Shown: positions 1 through 6,798, counted from the first letter of the stretch. The stretch: 35,204 bases of DNA from Rhodocyclaceae bacterium (GCA_020445665.1 JAGRGD010000332.1:1-35204); one strand, 5' to 3'. Notes: generated from the letters alone by a model not told the origin. Translations and numbers: made by a program.

Positions 1-422
1 AGATCGACGGCACGCCGATCGACCTGTCGAAGATCAAGATCCCGTGCTACTTCATCTCGGCGATCGAGGACCACATCGCGCCGTGGAAGAGCACCTACAT
101 GGGTGCCACCGTGTTCGGCGGCCCGACCCGCTTCGTGCTGGGTGGCTCCGGTCACATCGCCGGCATCATCAACCCGCCGGTCGCCAACAAGTACGGCTTC
201 TGGGTCAATCCGGCGGCCAAGCTGCCGACGACCGCCGACGAGTGGTTCGCCAAGGCCCAGCAGCATGCCGGTTCGTGGTGGGTCGACTGGCAGGACTGGG
301 TCACCGCCCACGACGACACCGAGGCCGCCCCGCGCGATCCGGCCAAGGGCAAGCTGAAGGCCATCGAAGATGCGCCGGGCTCCTACGTCAAGGCGCGTAT
401 CGACAGCAAGCGGGCCGCCTGA
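1..422 (+). CDS. phaC: Class I poly(3-hydroxyalkanoate) synthase, C-terminal part
   Basis: This is the 3' end of a PHA synthase, the cytoplasmic granule-bound enzyme that polymerises hydroxyacyl-CoA. The first complete codon is at position 3 and the reading frame closes with TGA at 420-422, so about 140 residues are visible. The stretch AIEDHIAPW carries the aspartate and VLGGSGHIAG the histidine of the alpha/beta-hydrolase-like catalytic triad. The nucleophilic cysteine lies upstream, outside the window. The C-terminal tail with GSWWVDWQDW and the closing PGSYVKAR match the usual end of class I enzymes. A strong hairpin terminator follows within 25 bases. I see no sign of truncation apart from the window edge. 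The family call is secure; the class I call rests on the tail. Confidence 0.95.
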   Translation, partial: IDGTPIDLSKIKIPCYFISAIEDHIAPWKSTYMGATVFGGPTRFVLGGSGHIAGIINPPVANKYGFWVNPAAKLPTTADEWFAKAQQHAGSWWVDWQDWVTAHDDTEAAPRDPAKGKLKAIEDAPGSYVKARIDSKRAA

Positions 423-445
423 GGCGCCGCTGTGCCGTCACCAAG

Positions 446-469
446 AAGGGGCCGTCCGGCCCCTTTTTT
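446..469 (+). terminator. Rho-independent terminator of phaC
   Basis: GGGGCC (448-453), a four-base loop GTCC and GGCCCC (458-463) form a GC-rich stem. Two flanking A residues pair with the first T residues. The stem is followed by six T residues (464-469). It lies 24 bases after the phaC stop codon. Confidence 0.9.
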
Positions 470-487
470 CATGTCGAAGCCCCGCTG

Positions 488-937
488 ATGCCCATTCCGC
501 CTCTGCCAGCCGACTGCGTCCTTGACACCAACACCGTGCTGGCGCTGTGGCTGTTCGAGGATCCGACCCTGACGCGTCTGCGCGCGGCCGTCGAGGGTGG
601 CTGTTTGCGCCCGATCGCCAGCCCGCCGACCCTCGAGGAGCTGCGCCGGGTGCTGGCCTATCCCCAGTTCGCCCGGGCACCGGCGCAGCAGCAGGCCCTG
701 CTGGCCGCCTATCAGGGACGATGCCATGCCGTCGTGCCGCTGCCGCCGGAAGGGGTGCCGGGCCTGCCGGCCTGCCGCGACGCCGACGACCAGAAGTTTC
801 TCGAGCTGGCCATCGTCGCCGGCGCCCCGCTGCTCCTTAGCCGCGACAAGGCCCTGCTGCGTCTGGCCCGCCACCGGCTGGTGCGGGACCGCCTGAAGGT
901 CATGCGGCCCGAGGCGCTCGAAGCGCTGCTGCCCTGA
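488..937 (+). CDS. PIN-domain protein (putative toxin component, COG1569-like)
   Basis: This encodes a protein of 149 residues. The frame stays open upstream through phaC, but homology-like sequence begins at the ATG at 488, just after the phaC terminator. The acidic residues of a PIN RNase site are visible: VLDTN near the start, an ELRRVL segment, CRDADDQKFLELA in the second half and LLSRDKALL. PIN domains are Mg-dependent RNases and many act as VapC-type toxins. The layout here resembles the PIN_3/COG1569 group, annotated as putative toxin-antitoxin components. No small antitoxin gene lies beside it: phaC is upstream and a convergent receptor gene is downstream. It may be a solitary PIN protein with a non-toxin role. 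The family call is good; the biological role is unknown. Confidence 0.75.
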   Translation: MPIPPLPADCVLDTNTVLALWLFEDPTLTRLRAAVEGGCLRPIASPPTLEELRRVLAYPQFARAPAQQQALLAAYQGRCHAVVPLPPEGVPGLPACRDADDQKFLELAIVAGAPLLLSRDKALLRLARHRLVRDRLKVMRPEALEALLP

Positions 938-949
938 CGGGAGGGCAGC
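928..949. terminator. Hairpin between convergent genes
   Basis: GCTGCCCT (928-935) and AGGGCAGC (942-949) form a perfect 8-bp stem with a six-base loop. It overlaps the stop codon of the PIN gene and lies in the 19-base gap before the convergent receptor gene ends at 957. There is no T tract, so it may act as a bidirectional but weak terminator or as an mRNA-end stabiliser. Confidence 0.45.
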
Positions 950-956
950 GCAAATC

Positions 957-3011
957 TCAGAAGCTCAGGCTGGCCCCGAGCTGGGCACTGCGGCCGGCCC
1001 GCGGAAAGCCATAGCTGGTTTCATAGTTCTCGTCGAAGAGGTTGTCGACGCCGGCGTGCACCGAGAGGCGCTCGCCGAGCCGGTAGGCCACCCGCACATT
1101 GACGACCGTATAGGGGTCCAGCTCGCCGGTCTGCGTCGCGCCGCTGCGGGCGAAGTAGATCTGGTCGCGGACGTGCACGATGCGGCTGCTGAGCGTCAGC
1201 GGCGGTAGCGCCTGCCAGAGGGCCTCGAGGCTCAGCTTGTGCTTCGGTCGGTACTGCAGCTCGTCCGAGTCGGCGCCGGGGGAATCGTCCTGGCTGCTGA
1301 GGTAGGTGTAGGCCGGCACCAGACGCAAGGTCTCGAGGGGGTGCCACTCAGCGAGCATCTCAATGCCGGTGAAGTGGTAGCGGTCGTGGTTGATCGAGAT
1401 GCCGGTGTCGGCATCGCGCTGGATGAAGTCCTTCACCTTCGAATCGAACAGGGTCACGGCGAGGCGGTTGCCACCACCGATTCGCCAGTCGGCGCCCACC
1501 TCGAGGGTCGTCGCGCGCTCCATCTCGAGGTCCGGATTGCCCTGGGCCGCGTCATAGAGCTGGGAGACGCTCGGCGCCCGCACCCGGCGCGAGGCCGCCG
1601 CGCGCAGGCGCAGGGCTTCGGAGACGTCCTGGAAGACGTGGACTGAGGCGATCGGGGCCGTGGCATCGTCCCCCCCATCGCGGCGCTGGCGCACCAGGCC
1701 GGCACCCAGTTCCACGCCGCTGGTATCGCTGGGGCGCAGCCCGAGGCGGACCGCGAGGCTGTCCACGCTCGCACTGTCACTGAGATCGACGCCACGGATG
1801 CCGTAGGTCGTGGTCGTGGTCGCGCCGCCGCCCCCGCCACCTCCGCCGCCCCCGCCGCCACCGCCTCCACCACCGCCTCCTCCGGCGCTCGTGGCTTCGA
1901 CATCGCGGATGCGGCCATCCGTGCTGAGGGTCTCGCGGCGGGTGTCGACCGCCACGCCGACCGACAGCCGGTCGCCATAGGCATGGTCGAGCTGGGCATG
2001 CAGGCCGGTGACCCGGCTGGTCTTGTCGAGGGCGAAGCCGCCGCGGACAGTTTCGTCCTGCAGCAGGGCCAGCGTTTCGTCGTCGTAGCGCAGCTCGGTC
2101 TGCTGCCATTCATTGGCGTACAGCCACGCGCGGGCCACGGTGTTGCGACCGACGGCCCAGTCCATTGCGAGACTCAGGCCCAGGTTGGCGATGTCCTCGT
2201 AGCGCTCGTAGCGGGGCCGCTGGGCGAACACGTCGCTGCCGTCGTCGATCGCGCTCGGCGGGGACTCCCGCTCGCCCCCCGACGCGGTCAGCGCGAGGCC
2301 CAGCTGCAATTCGGGCGTCACGGTGAAGGCCAGGTTGGCGTAGCCGCTGCTGACCCGGCGGTCGCTGTTGACCCGCAGGCTGCCCGGCTGGGCGCTGGTG
2401 GGCTCGAAGTCGTCCGACACCGGGAAGCCGTCCACCTCGTGATGGCTCGCGCCCACCGACCAGTCGAGCGCGCCGCGGCTGCCCGCCACGTAGGCGCTGG
2501 CGGTGCGTTCGCTTTCGGTGCCGACCTGGACCATGACGCGGCCCGACGGGTCGCCGGCGCCGCGGCGGGTCACGACGTTGATGATGCCGGCCGTACCGCC
2601 TTCGCCATAGAGGATCGAGGCGCCGCCGGTGATGACCTCGATCCGCTCGATCATCGCGGCCGGAATGGTGGTGGGGTCGAACTGCCCGTCGTCGCTCGAA
2701 TTGAACGGTACGCCGTCCACCAGCAGCTTGACCTGTCGCGTCCGCTGGCCGCGAATGTCGACGCGCGGCGTGCCGTCGGCGCCGGTCCGGATGTTGAGTC
2801 CGGGCACGGTCGCGATGACCTCGTCAAGGGAGCGACCACCCGAGGCTTCGATGGCCTCGGCATCGATCGTGTAAATCGTCGCGGTGGCCTGTTTCTCAAA
2901 ACCGATCGGGGCCGCGGTCACCTCGACCTCGGGAATCTGGTAGGGCTGGGTGGCCGCCGGGCAGGCGAAGGGAAAGGCTCCGGCGAGCAGGGTGGGGAGC
3001 AGTCGGCGCAT
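957..3011 (-). CDS. TonB-dependent outer-membrane receptor with a polyglycine loop
   Basis: This encodes 684 residues. An N-terminal signal peptide of about 20 residues is followed by a TonB-box-like EVEVTA (28-33). A plug domain (about 38-150) contains LDEVIATVPGLNIRTG, DIRGQR, LLVDGVPFN and the GGASILYGEGGTAGIINVVTR-type end. A beta-barrel ends in a terminal phenylalanine (LSF), as expected for BamA-assembled barrels. Such receptors import scarce ligands (metal chelates, cobalamin, heme) using TonB/ExbBD energy. Residues 377-395 are 19 consecutive glycines followed by A and five threonines, in what should be an outward-facing loop or strand connection. It is the last gene of a leftward run with a membrane protein, a TiaS-like protein and an oxyanion-binding protein, next to a MOT1 transporter. 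I infer a Mo/W-related ligand, but the plug itself does not identify the substrate. Confidence 0.9.
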   Translation of the reverse strand: MRRLLPTLLAGAFPFACPAATQPYQIPEVEVTAAPIGFEKQATATIYTIDAEAIEASGGRSLDEVIATVPGLNIRTGADGTPRVDIRGQRTRQVKLLVDGVPFNSSDDGQFDPTTIPAAMIERIEVITGGASILYGEGGTAGIINVVTRRGAGDPSGRVMVQVGTESERTASAYVAGSRGALDWSVGASHHEVDGFPVSDDFEPTSAQPGSLRVNSDRRVSSGYANLAFTVTPELQLGLALTASGGERESPPSAIDDGSDVFAQRPRYERYEDIANLGLSLAMDWAVGRNTVARAWLYANEWQQTELRYDDETLALLQDETVRGGFALDKTSRVTGLHAQLDHAYGDRLSVGVAVDTRRETLSTDGRIRDVEATSAGGGGGGGGGGGGGGGGGGGGATTTTTYGIRGVDLSDSASVDSLAVRLGLRPSDTSGVELGAGLVRQRRDGGDDATAPIASVHVFQDVSEALRLRAAASRRVRAPSVSQLYDAAQGNPDLEMERATTLEVGADWRIGGGNRLAVTLFDSKVKDFIQRDADTGISINHDRYHFTGIEMLAEWHPLETLRLVPAYTYLSSQDDSPGADSDELQYRPKHKLSLEALWQALPPLTLSSRIVHVRDQIYFARSGATQTGELDPYTVVNVRVAYRLGERLSVHAGVDNLFDENYETSYGFPRAGRSAQLGASLSF
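1827..1883 (-). repeat. Tract of 19 consecutive glycine codons in the receptor gene
   Basis: Read on the minus strand, the tract is 19 GGN codons in a row using all four synonymous forms (GGA, GGC, GGT, GGG). It is followed by GCG and then five alternating ACC/ACG threonine codons. The mixture of codons means it is not a pure trinucleotide run of the kind a very recent slippage event would leave. It remains GC-rich and could be a slippage or assembly-error hotspot. Confidence 0.9.
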
Positions 3012-3058
3012 GGGAAGGCGTCTTCTCAGGTGGATGACAATCGGAAGCGCACCGGCGG

Positions 3059-3080
3059 CCGTCGCAAGGGACGGCGACGG
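3059..3080 (-). other. Intercistronic hairpin upstream of the TonB-receptor gene
   Basis: CCGTCGC (3059-3065) and GCGACGG (3074-3080) form a perfect 7-bp stem with an eight-base loop. It sits in the 97-base gap between the membrane-protein gene and the receptor start at 3011. It has no T tract on the minus strand. It could mark an mRNA processing or stabilisation point, or a weak attenuator, within the operon. Confidence 0.4.
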
Positions 3081-3108
3081 GGCGCGGTGGGTCGGAGGGC
3101 GGCAGACC

Positions 3109-3684
3109 CTAGTCGGGACGGGACGTCAGCCGATGGCAAAGCCACGCGGCAAAAGCGCCGCAGGCGCCGAACAGCAGGTGCGTCGCCAACGGGTAGCCCA
3201 GGCCCTGGGCGAGGGATCCGAAGGCCTTCGCGCCGCCGAACTGGAATACCGTCTTGACCAGTGGCGCCAAGGCGTGGCTCAGGGCGCCGAGCGCGACCAG
3301 CGCCCAGACCTGCTGCATTGCGCGACCCAGGCCAAAGAAAACCAGGTCGACCACGCCGGCCTGCAACACGTAGGTGATCGCGGTCGTGGCCTGGAGCCCG
3401 TGGGCCGAGAAGAGGGCGGTGCCGAGTACCGCGCCGGAGGCCACCGTCAGCGCGGCGGGGCGCAGCGGCGACGCGAGCCGCGCCAGCAGCAGGATGCCGA
3501 ACCACTCGATGCCATGGTGGCCGGGGAGCTTGAGCGGGAAGCGGAAGCTCTCGTGCAGGAACGCGACCAGCACGCCGGCGCCGATCAGCAGCAGAATCTG
3601 CCAGGCCAGCGTAAGGCGCGCGCGCTCAGTGCTGCTTGATGATGTCGCGGTCGACCACGCGCCACGGGGCATGGGATGTTCCAT
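3109..3684 (-). CDS. Small polytopic membrane protein of the putative Mo/W operon
   Basis: This encodes 191 residues, of which about 25-190 form roughly five or six hydrophobic helices. Examples are AWQILLLIGAGVLVAFL, IEWFGILLLARL, ALTVASGAVLGTALF, VVDLVFFGLG and a final HLLFGACGAFAAWLC. I do not recognise a named family. The size and helix count resemble S components of energy-coupling-factor transporters or small permeases, but I see no diagnostic motif. The start at 3684 is supported by an upstream GAGGAG with eight-base spacing. It places the first 19 codons inside the upstream TiaS-like gene (59-bp overlap), so the two are probably translationally coupled. It precedes the TonB receptor, so a role in passing the receptor's ligand through the inner membrane is plausible but unproven. 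Confidence 0.7.
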   Translation of the reverse strand: MEHPMPRGAWSTATSSSSTERARLTLAWQILLLIGAGVLVAFLHESFRFPLKLPGHHGIEWFGILLLARLASPLRPAALTVASGAVLGTALFSAHGLQATTAITYVLQAGVVDLVFFGLGRAMQQVWALVALGALSHALAPLVKTVFQFGGAKAFGSLAQGLGYPLATHLLFGACGAFAAWLCHRLTSRPD

Positions 3685-4453
3685 CGTCGTTCTCCTCTAC
3701 CAGCAGGATGGGCCTGCCTTCCTTGAATACCGCTCTCGGCCACTGGCCCAGCGCGATGTCTGCTTCGTTGTCCGTCACCGCCCGGCCGTCGCGCGTCCGC
3801 ACCGCAAGGCCGGCGAGGGTCGTCAATGCGGCGACGCTCATCACCGCTCCGGCCGCTTCCCGCAGCCCCCGCACCCACAGGCAGCGCCCGTCCTCGCCCT
3901 GATGATTGAGGCCGATGGCCGCGAGCGCGCCGATGACACCGATGCCTTCTCCGGTGAGCTCGGCCATCCGCAGTCCCTCTGCCTTGGCGAGGGCGTAGGC
4001 CGATGCCTTGTCGAGGACCTCGCGCTGGGCGCGCCGACCCCAGTCCCGCACGCGCGCGCTGACCTGCGCAAACCGCGCCACGACGATGCCGGCGTCCGAG
4101 CCGGCGGCGGCCGTGCGGGCGAGATACTGCTTGCCGTAGGCGAACAGGGCGTCCGGATCGCTCGCGTCGGCCAGCATCAGGCAGGCCGAACTGTTGTGGG
4201 AGGTGTAGGGAATGCGGTCATCGACGAGCAACTGGTGCCGCGTCACGCCAAGCGGGCGTGCGAGGCCGGCCTGCGCCAGTTCCAGGGCCAGCTCGCGGGC
4301 CCGGAAGCCGGTCCCCCGGCTGTCGAGGTTGTCCGTGTCGTCGATGGCCAGCAGGCAGTCGCCGTCGACCAGGGGGCGCCACGGCAGGCCGGCCGCGGTC
4401 AGCACCGACCACAATGCGTCCTTGTCACCGCCGCCCTGACCGTGATCCGACAA
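3626..4453 (-). CDS. TiaS-like protein (tRNA-Ile2 agmatidine synthase homolog, shortened)
   Basis: This encodes 275 residues. The start is a TTG at 4453, supported by a strong AAGGAGG seven bases upstream. The N-terminal part carries LLAIDDTDNLDSRGTG (34-49, acidic residues D38, D39, D41), then DRIPYTSHNSSACL (79-92) and GVIGALAAIG (172-181). These match, in order, the IDDTD motif, the IPWKTRGN-type segment and the GVIGALAAIG segment of archaeal TiaS. TiaS uses ATP and agmatine to modify C34 of tRNA-Ile2. The bacterial protein is shorter than archaeal TiaS (about 420 residues) and I see no zinc ribbon or clear OB-fold tail. Bacteria use TilS for this tRNA job, so another small-molecule or nucleotide role is likely. 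Its operon partners are an oxyanion-binding protein, a membrane protein and a TonB receptor. Confidence 0.75.
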   Translation of the reverse strand: MSDHGQGGGDKDALWSVLTAAGLPWRPLVDGDCLLAIDDTDNLDSRGTGFRARELALELAQAGLARPLGVTRHQLLVDDRIPYTSHNSSACLMLADASDPDALFAYGKQYLARTAAAGSDAGIVVARFAQVSARVRDWGRRAQREVLDKASAYALAKAEGLRMAELTGEGIGVIGALAAIGLNHQGEDGRCLWVRGLREAAGAVMSVAALTTLAGLAVRTRDGRAVTDNEADIALGQWPRAVFKEGRPILLVEENDDGTSHAPWRVVDRDIIKQH

Positions 4454-4516
4454 TCTCCGCCTCCTTGTACGGCTGCCGATCCCGACTGTCGGCTACCTGT
4501 TTTCGGGCAAGCTAGC

Positions 4517-4595
4517 GCAGGTGCGGTGCCAAGGCGATATGCAGGCGAATGCCTATTTAGGCGGGGTGCATATTCTGGTCATGCAGGCGGGTGCC
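4517..4595. repeat. Three imperfect 13-14-bp repeats plus an inverted repeat (candidate operator)
   Basis: The gap 4454-4606 between the TiaS-like gene and the binding-protein gene contains GCAGGTGCGGTGCC (4517-4530), GCAGGCGAATGCC (4541-4553) and GCAGGCGGGTGCC (4583-4595). The last two belong to 15-mers (4539-4553 and 4581-4595) that match at 13 of 15 positions and are spaced 42 bp apart, about four helical turns. Overlapping them, ATATGCA (4537-4543) and TGCATAT (4567-4573) are inverted repeats enclosing GCCT-ATTT-AGGC (4551-4562). The AT-rich core is unusual in this GC-rich sequence. It could be a regulator-binding array or a structured leader for the TiaS-like gene. Confidence 0.5.
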
Positions 4596-4606
4596 GGGGC
4601 GAGCCC

Positions 4607-5464
4607 CTATTCGTCGTCCGGTGGCGACTGATTGTGGCGGCTCGCCGGCCACCACAGCTGCATTGGACTGCCCGGGCTGCGGAAAGCCGCGATCGCGGCC
4701 TGGGTGCCGGGGCGCATCAGGTAGTCCTGCAGCGCGGTAGCGCCGTCCACATTGACGCCGGGGTGTTTGGCCGGGTCGACCACGACGCTGGCCATGATTC
4801 GTTGCAGGATCGGGTCGGCCGTCACCAGCAGGGTGAGGTCGAGACGCTGCCGGGCCTGCACCCGCAGGAAGGGCAGGGCGCCGAAGATCACGTAGCCATG
4901 GCGCTCGGAGGCGAGGCGGAGCGCCTGACCCTTGGCGACCCCCTCGTCGACGAACCAGTCGCCCTTATCGAGGCGCCCACCGCGGGCCAGCAGGAGCTCG
5001 GTCAGGTAGCTGACGCCAGCGAGCTGGTTGGCAATGAAGGGCGAGCCACTGGCGGCAATCTTCTTCAGGGCCGCCGCGGCGTCGGTCATGCCGCGGACGC
5101 CGGCAGGGTCGTCGGGTGGCCCGATGATCGCCGACTGGTTCGCGAATACGGTCCGGGGCCAGCGGCCGTGACCCTCGATCACGAAGGCGTCCATGCCGTG
5201 CTTGCCCAGATGGGCGATGACCAGGTCGGCCTCGCCACGCTTCGCTCGCTCGAACACGTCGCTGCCCCCGTACAGTTCGGTGCGCCAGCCGGTGGCTTGC
5301 TCGAAACCGGCCAGGAGCAGGCTCATCAACCCGCTGAAGTGGGGGGTGTTGACCACCGCCACGCGCACCGGAGCCGCCGGTGCGGCGTGGGCGGGGGCAC
5401 CGGCCATGAGCAGGCTCAGGATCAGGGCCAGTAGGGCGCGCAGGCCCGCGATACGGTATGTCAT
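4607..5464 (-). CDS. TupA-like periplasmic oxyanion-binding protein
   Basis: This encodes 285 residues with a signal peptide ending near AHA (25-27). The body follows the TupA (tungstate-binding) pattern. VAVVNTPHFSGLMSLLLAGFE occupies the ligand-loop position where TupA has a TTTST-DSGL-type sequence. Then come GEADLVIAHLGKHGMDAFV, IIGPPDDPAGVRG, AAALKKIAASGSPFI, and near the end MASVVVDPAKHPGVNVDGA with LQDYLMRPGTQAAI. In known systems TupA works with the permease TupB and the ATPase TupC. Neither gene is present in this window. The ligand loop keeps the SGL but has lost most of the serine/threonine residues, so specificity could differ from tungstate. A GAGAGG lies upstream of the start. 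It is divergent from the MOT1 gene and first in the leftward run. Family confidence is good; the ligand is inferred. Confidence 0.8.
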   Translation of the reverse strand: MTYRIAGLRALLALILSLLMAGAPAHAAPAAPVRVAVVNTPHFSGLMSLLLAGFEQATGWRTELYGGSDVFERAKRGEADLVIAHLGKHGMDAFVIEGHGRWPRTVFANQSAIIGPPDDPAGVRGMTDAAAALKKIAASGSPFIANQLAGVSYLTELLLARGGRLDKGDWFVDEGVAKGQALRLASERHGYVIFGALPFLRVQARQRLDLTLLVTADPILQRIMASVVVDPAKHPGVNVDGATALQDYLMRPGTQAAIAAFRSPGSPMQLWWPASRHNQSPPDDE

Positions 5465-5578
5465 CCTTGCCTCTCCAGTCTGCGGTCACGGCGCCATGGT
5501 GCCCCAGGTTGTCCGTGCTGCGACAGTGTCCCTGATACGCTTGCCGACGGAAAATGGGCTTCAGGAGGCGGTGGCGGA

Positions 5579-6763
5579 GTGCAGGGAGACAGGGGGGCGT
5601 CGATCGACAGGGCACAAGTGCCGGCGCGGCAAGCCAACCATTACGGCCGGCTCGAGTGGGCGGGCGCCTTTGGCGATCTCGGCACGCTGATTCCCTTCGT
5701 GGTCGGCTACATCGGTGTGGTCGGCATGGACCCGCTGGGCATCCTGCTGCCGCTGGGCATCGCGATGCTGGTCTGTGGCGTCCGCTACCGCACGCCGATC
5801 CCGGTCCAGCCGATGAAGGCCACCGCCGCCATCGCGATCACCCAGGCCGCGTCGGGGGTGGTCGTGACAGCGGAGGCGGTCGTGGCCGCCTGCCTCGCGA
5901 CGGGGGTTATGTGGCTGGCGCTCGGCCTGTCCGGTCTGGCCAGCCGGCTGGCCGAGCGGGTGCCCCGCCCGGTGACCACCGGCATCGTGCTCGGCCTTGG
6001 CATTGCCTTCATGGGGGAGGGCCTCGCCATGATGGGGTCCCACGCCCTGCTCGCCGCCAGCGCCCTGGCAGGCACCCTGGCCCTGAGAAACAATCGACGT
6101 GTCCCGGCCATGGCGGTCCTGCTCGCCTTCGGAGGGGCCTGCGGCGCCGCGCTCGACCCGGCCGCCCTCGAGGCGCTCACGGCGACGCAGTTCTCGCCCC
6201 GCTGGCCGGACTTCGGCCTGGCGGGCCTGGACTGGCACGCCCTCGTCGTCGGCACCCTCTTTCTGGCCCTGCCCCAGCTGCCATTGACGCTGGGCAATGC
6301 GGTGATCGCCATTCGCGACGAGAACAACCGCCTGTTCCCGGATCGGCCGGTCACCGCGAAGGGGCTGGCCGTATCGACCGGGCTGATGAACCTGCTGGCG
6401 GCGGTGGCCGGAGGGATGCCGATGTGCCATGGGGCGGGCGGCATGGCCGGCCATGTGGCCTTCGGCGCGCGCACCGGCGGCGCGCTGGTGATCCTCGGCT
6501 GCATCGTGATTGTGCTGGCGCTGGGCTTCAGTGGCTCGGTGTCGGCCCTGTTCGGGCTCTTTCCTGCGGCGATCCTCGGGGTTGTGCTGTTCATCGCGGG
6601 CGCCCGCCTGGCCCTCGTCGTGAGACATGTTGGCGCCGACAGGGCGGATCGGGGGGTGGTGGCCCTGACGGCGTTGCTCGCCCTCTGGAATGTCGGGGCG
6701 GCCTGTGTGATCGGACTCGCCGCCTGCGCCCTGATCGCCCGCCGACGGCGGCCTGACCGCTAG
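5579..6763 (+). CDS. MOT1-family molybdate (or related oxyanion) transporter
   Basis: This encodes 394 residues that are strongly hydrophobic, with roughly ten or more membrane helices. The conserved MOT1 blocks are present: GAFGDLGTLIPF (29-40), PIPVQPMKA (74-82) and, in the second half, GGMPMCHGAGGMAGH. These are the signature segments of the molybdate transporter family related to SulP carriers (PF16983-type). The chosen start is GTG at 5579, with AGGAGG ten bases upstream; a GTG at 5618 is a possible alternative. The gene is divergent from the TupA-like gene across a 114-base gap that must hold both promoters. It is the main reason for linking the neighbouring receptor/TiaS-like operon to Mo or W. 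A perfect palindrome follows the stop codon. Confidence 0.9.
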   Translation: MQGDRGASIDRAQVPARQANHYGRLEWAGAFGDLGTLIPFVVGYIGVVGMDPLGILLPLGIAMLVCGVRYRTPIPVQPMKATAAIAITQAASGVVVTAEAVVAACLATGVMWLALGLSGLASRLAERVPRPVTTGIVLGLGIAFMGEGLAMMGSHALLAASALAGTLALRNNRRVPAMAVLLAFGGACGAALDPAALEALTATQFSPRWPDFGLAGLDWHALVVGTLFLALPQLPLTLGNAVIAIRDENNRLFPDRPVTAKGLAVSTGLMNLLAAVAGGMPMCHGAGGMAGHVAFGARTGGALVILGCIVIVLALGFSGSVSALFGLFPAAILGVVLFIAGARLALVVRHVGADRADRGVVALTALLALWNVGAACVIGLAACALIARRRRPDR

Positions 6764-6780
6764 GCCGCATTCGGGCACAG

Positions 6781-6798
6781 GCCGGAGGGCCCTCCGGC
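6781..6798. terminator. Perfect palindrome between convergent MOT1 and LysR genes
   Basis: GCCGGAGGGCCCTCCGGC is a perfect 18-bp palindrome in the 40-base gap between the stops at 6763 and 6804. It lacks T tracts on either side. It is probably a bidirectional transcription-end hairpin. Confidence 0.5.

Noticed and set aside
1827..1883. Polyglycine tract considered as a frameshift or a repeat array
   Set aside because: The reading frame continues correctly into barrel sequence on both sides and the tract has no spacer structure.
1983..3257. Long plus-strand open frame of 424 codons opposite the TonB receptor
   Set aside because: It is the antisense shadow of the receptor gene, which has a signal peptide, plug and barrel motifs. 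High GC content keeps the opposite frame open.
3374..5434. Plus-strand open frame of 686 codons across the Mo/W operon
   Set aside because: It runs antisense across three well-supported genes, has arginine- and glycine-rich low-complexity composition and shows no motif.
5465..5578. ModE-type operator in the gap between the TupA-like and MOT1 genes
   Set aside because: I saw no TATATA-type half-sites; only a GC-rich imperfect palindrome around GGCGCCATGGTGCC, which is too weak to call.
5554..6778. Alternative frames on both strands within the MOT1 gene
   Set aside because: They lack conserved motifs and membrane pattern; the MOT1 frame has all family blocks.
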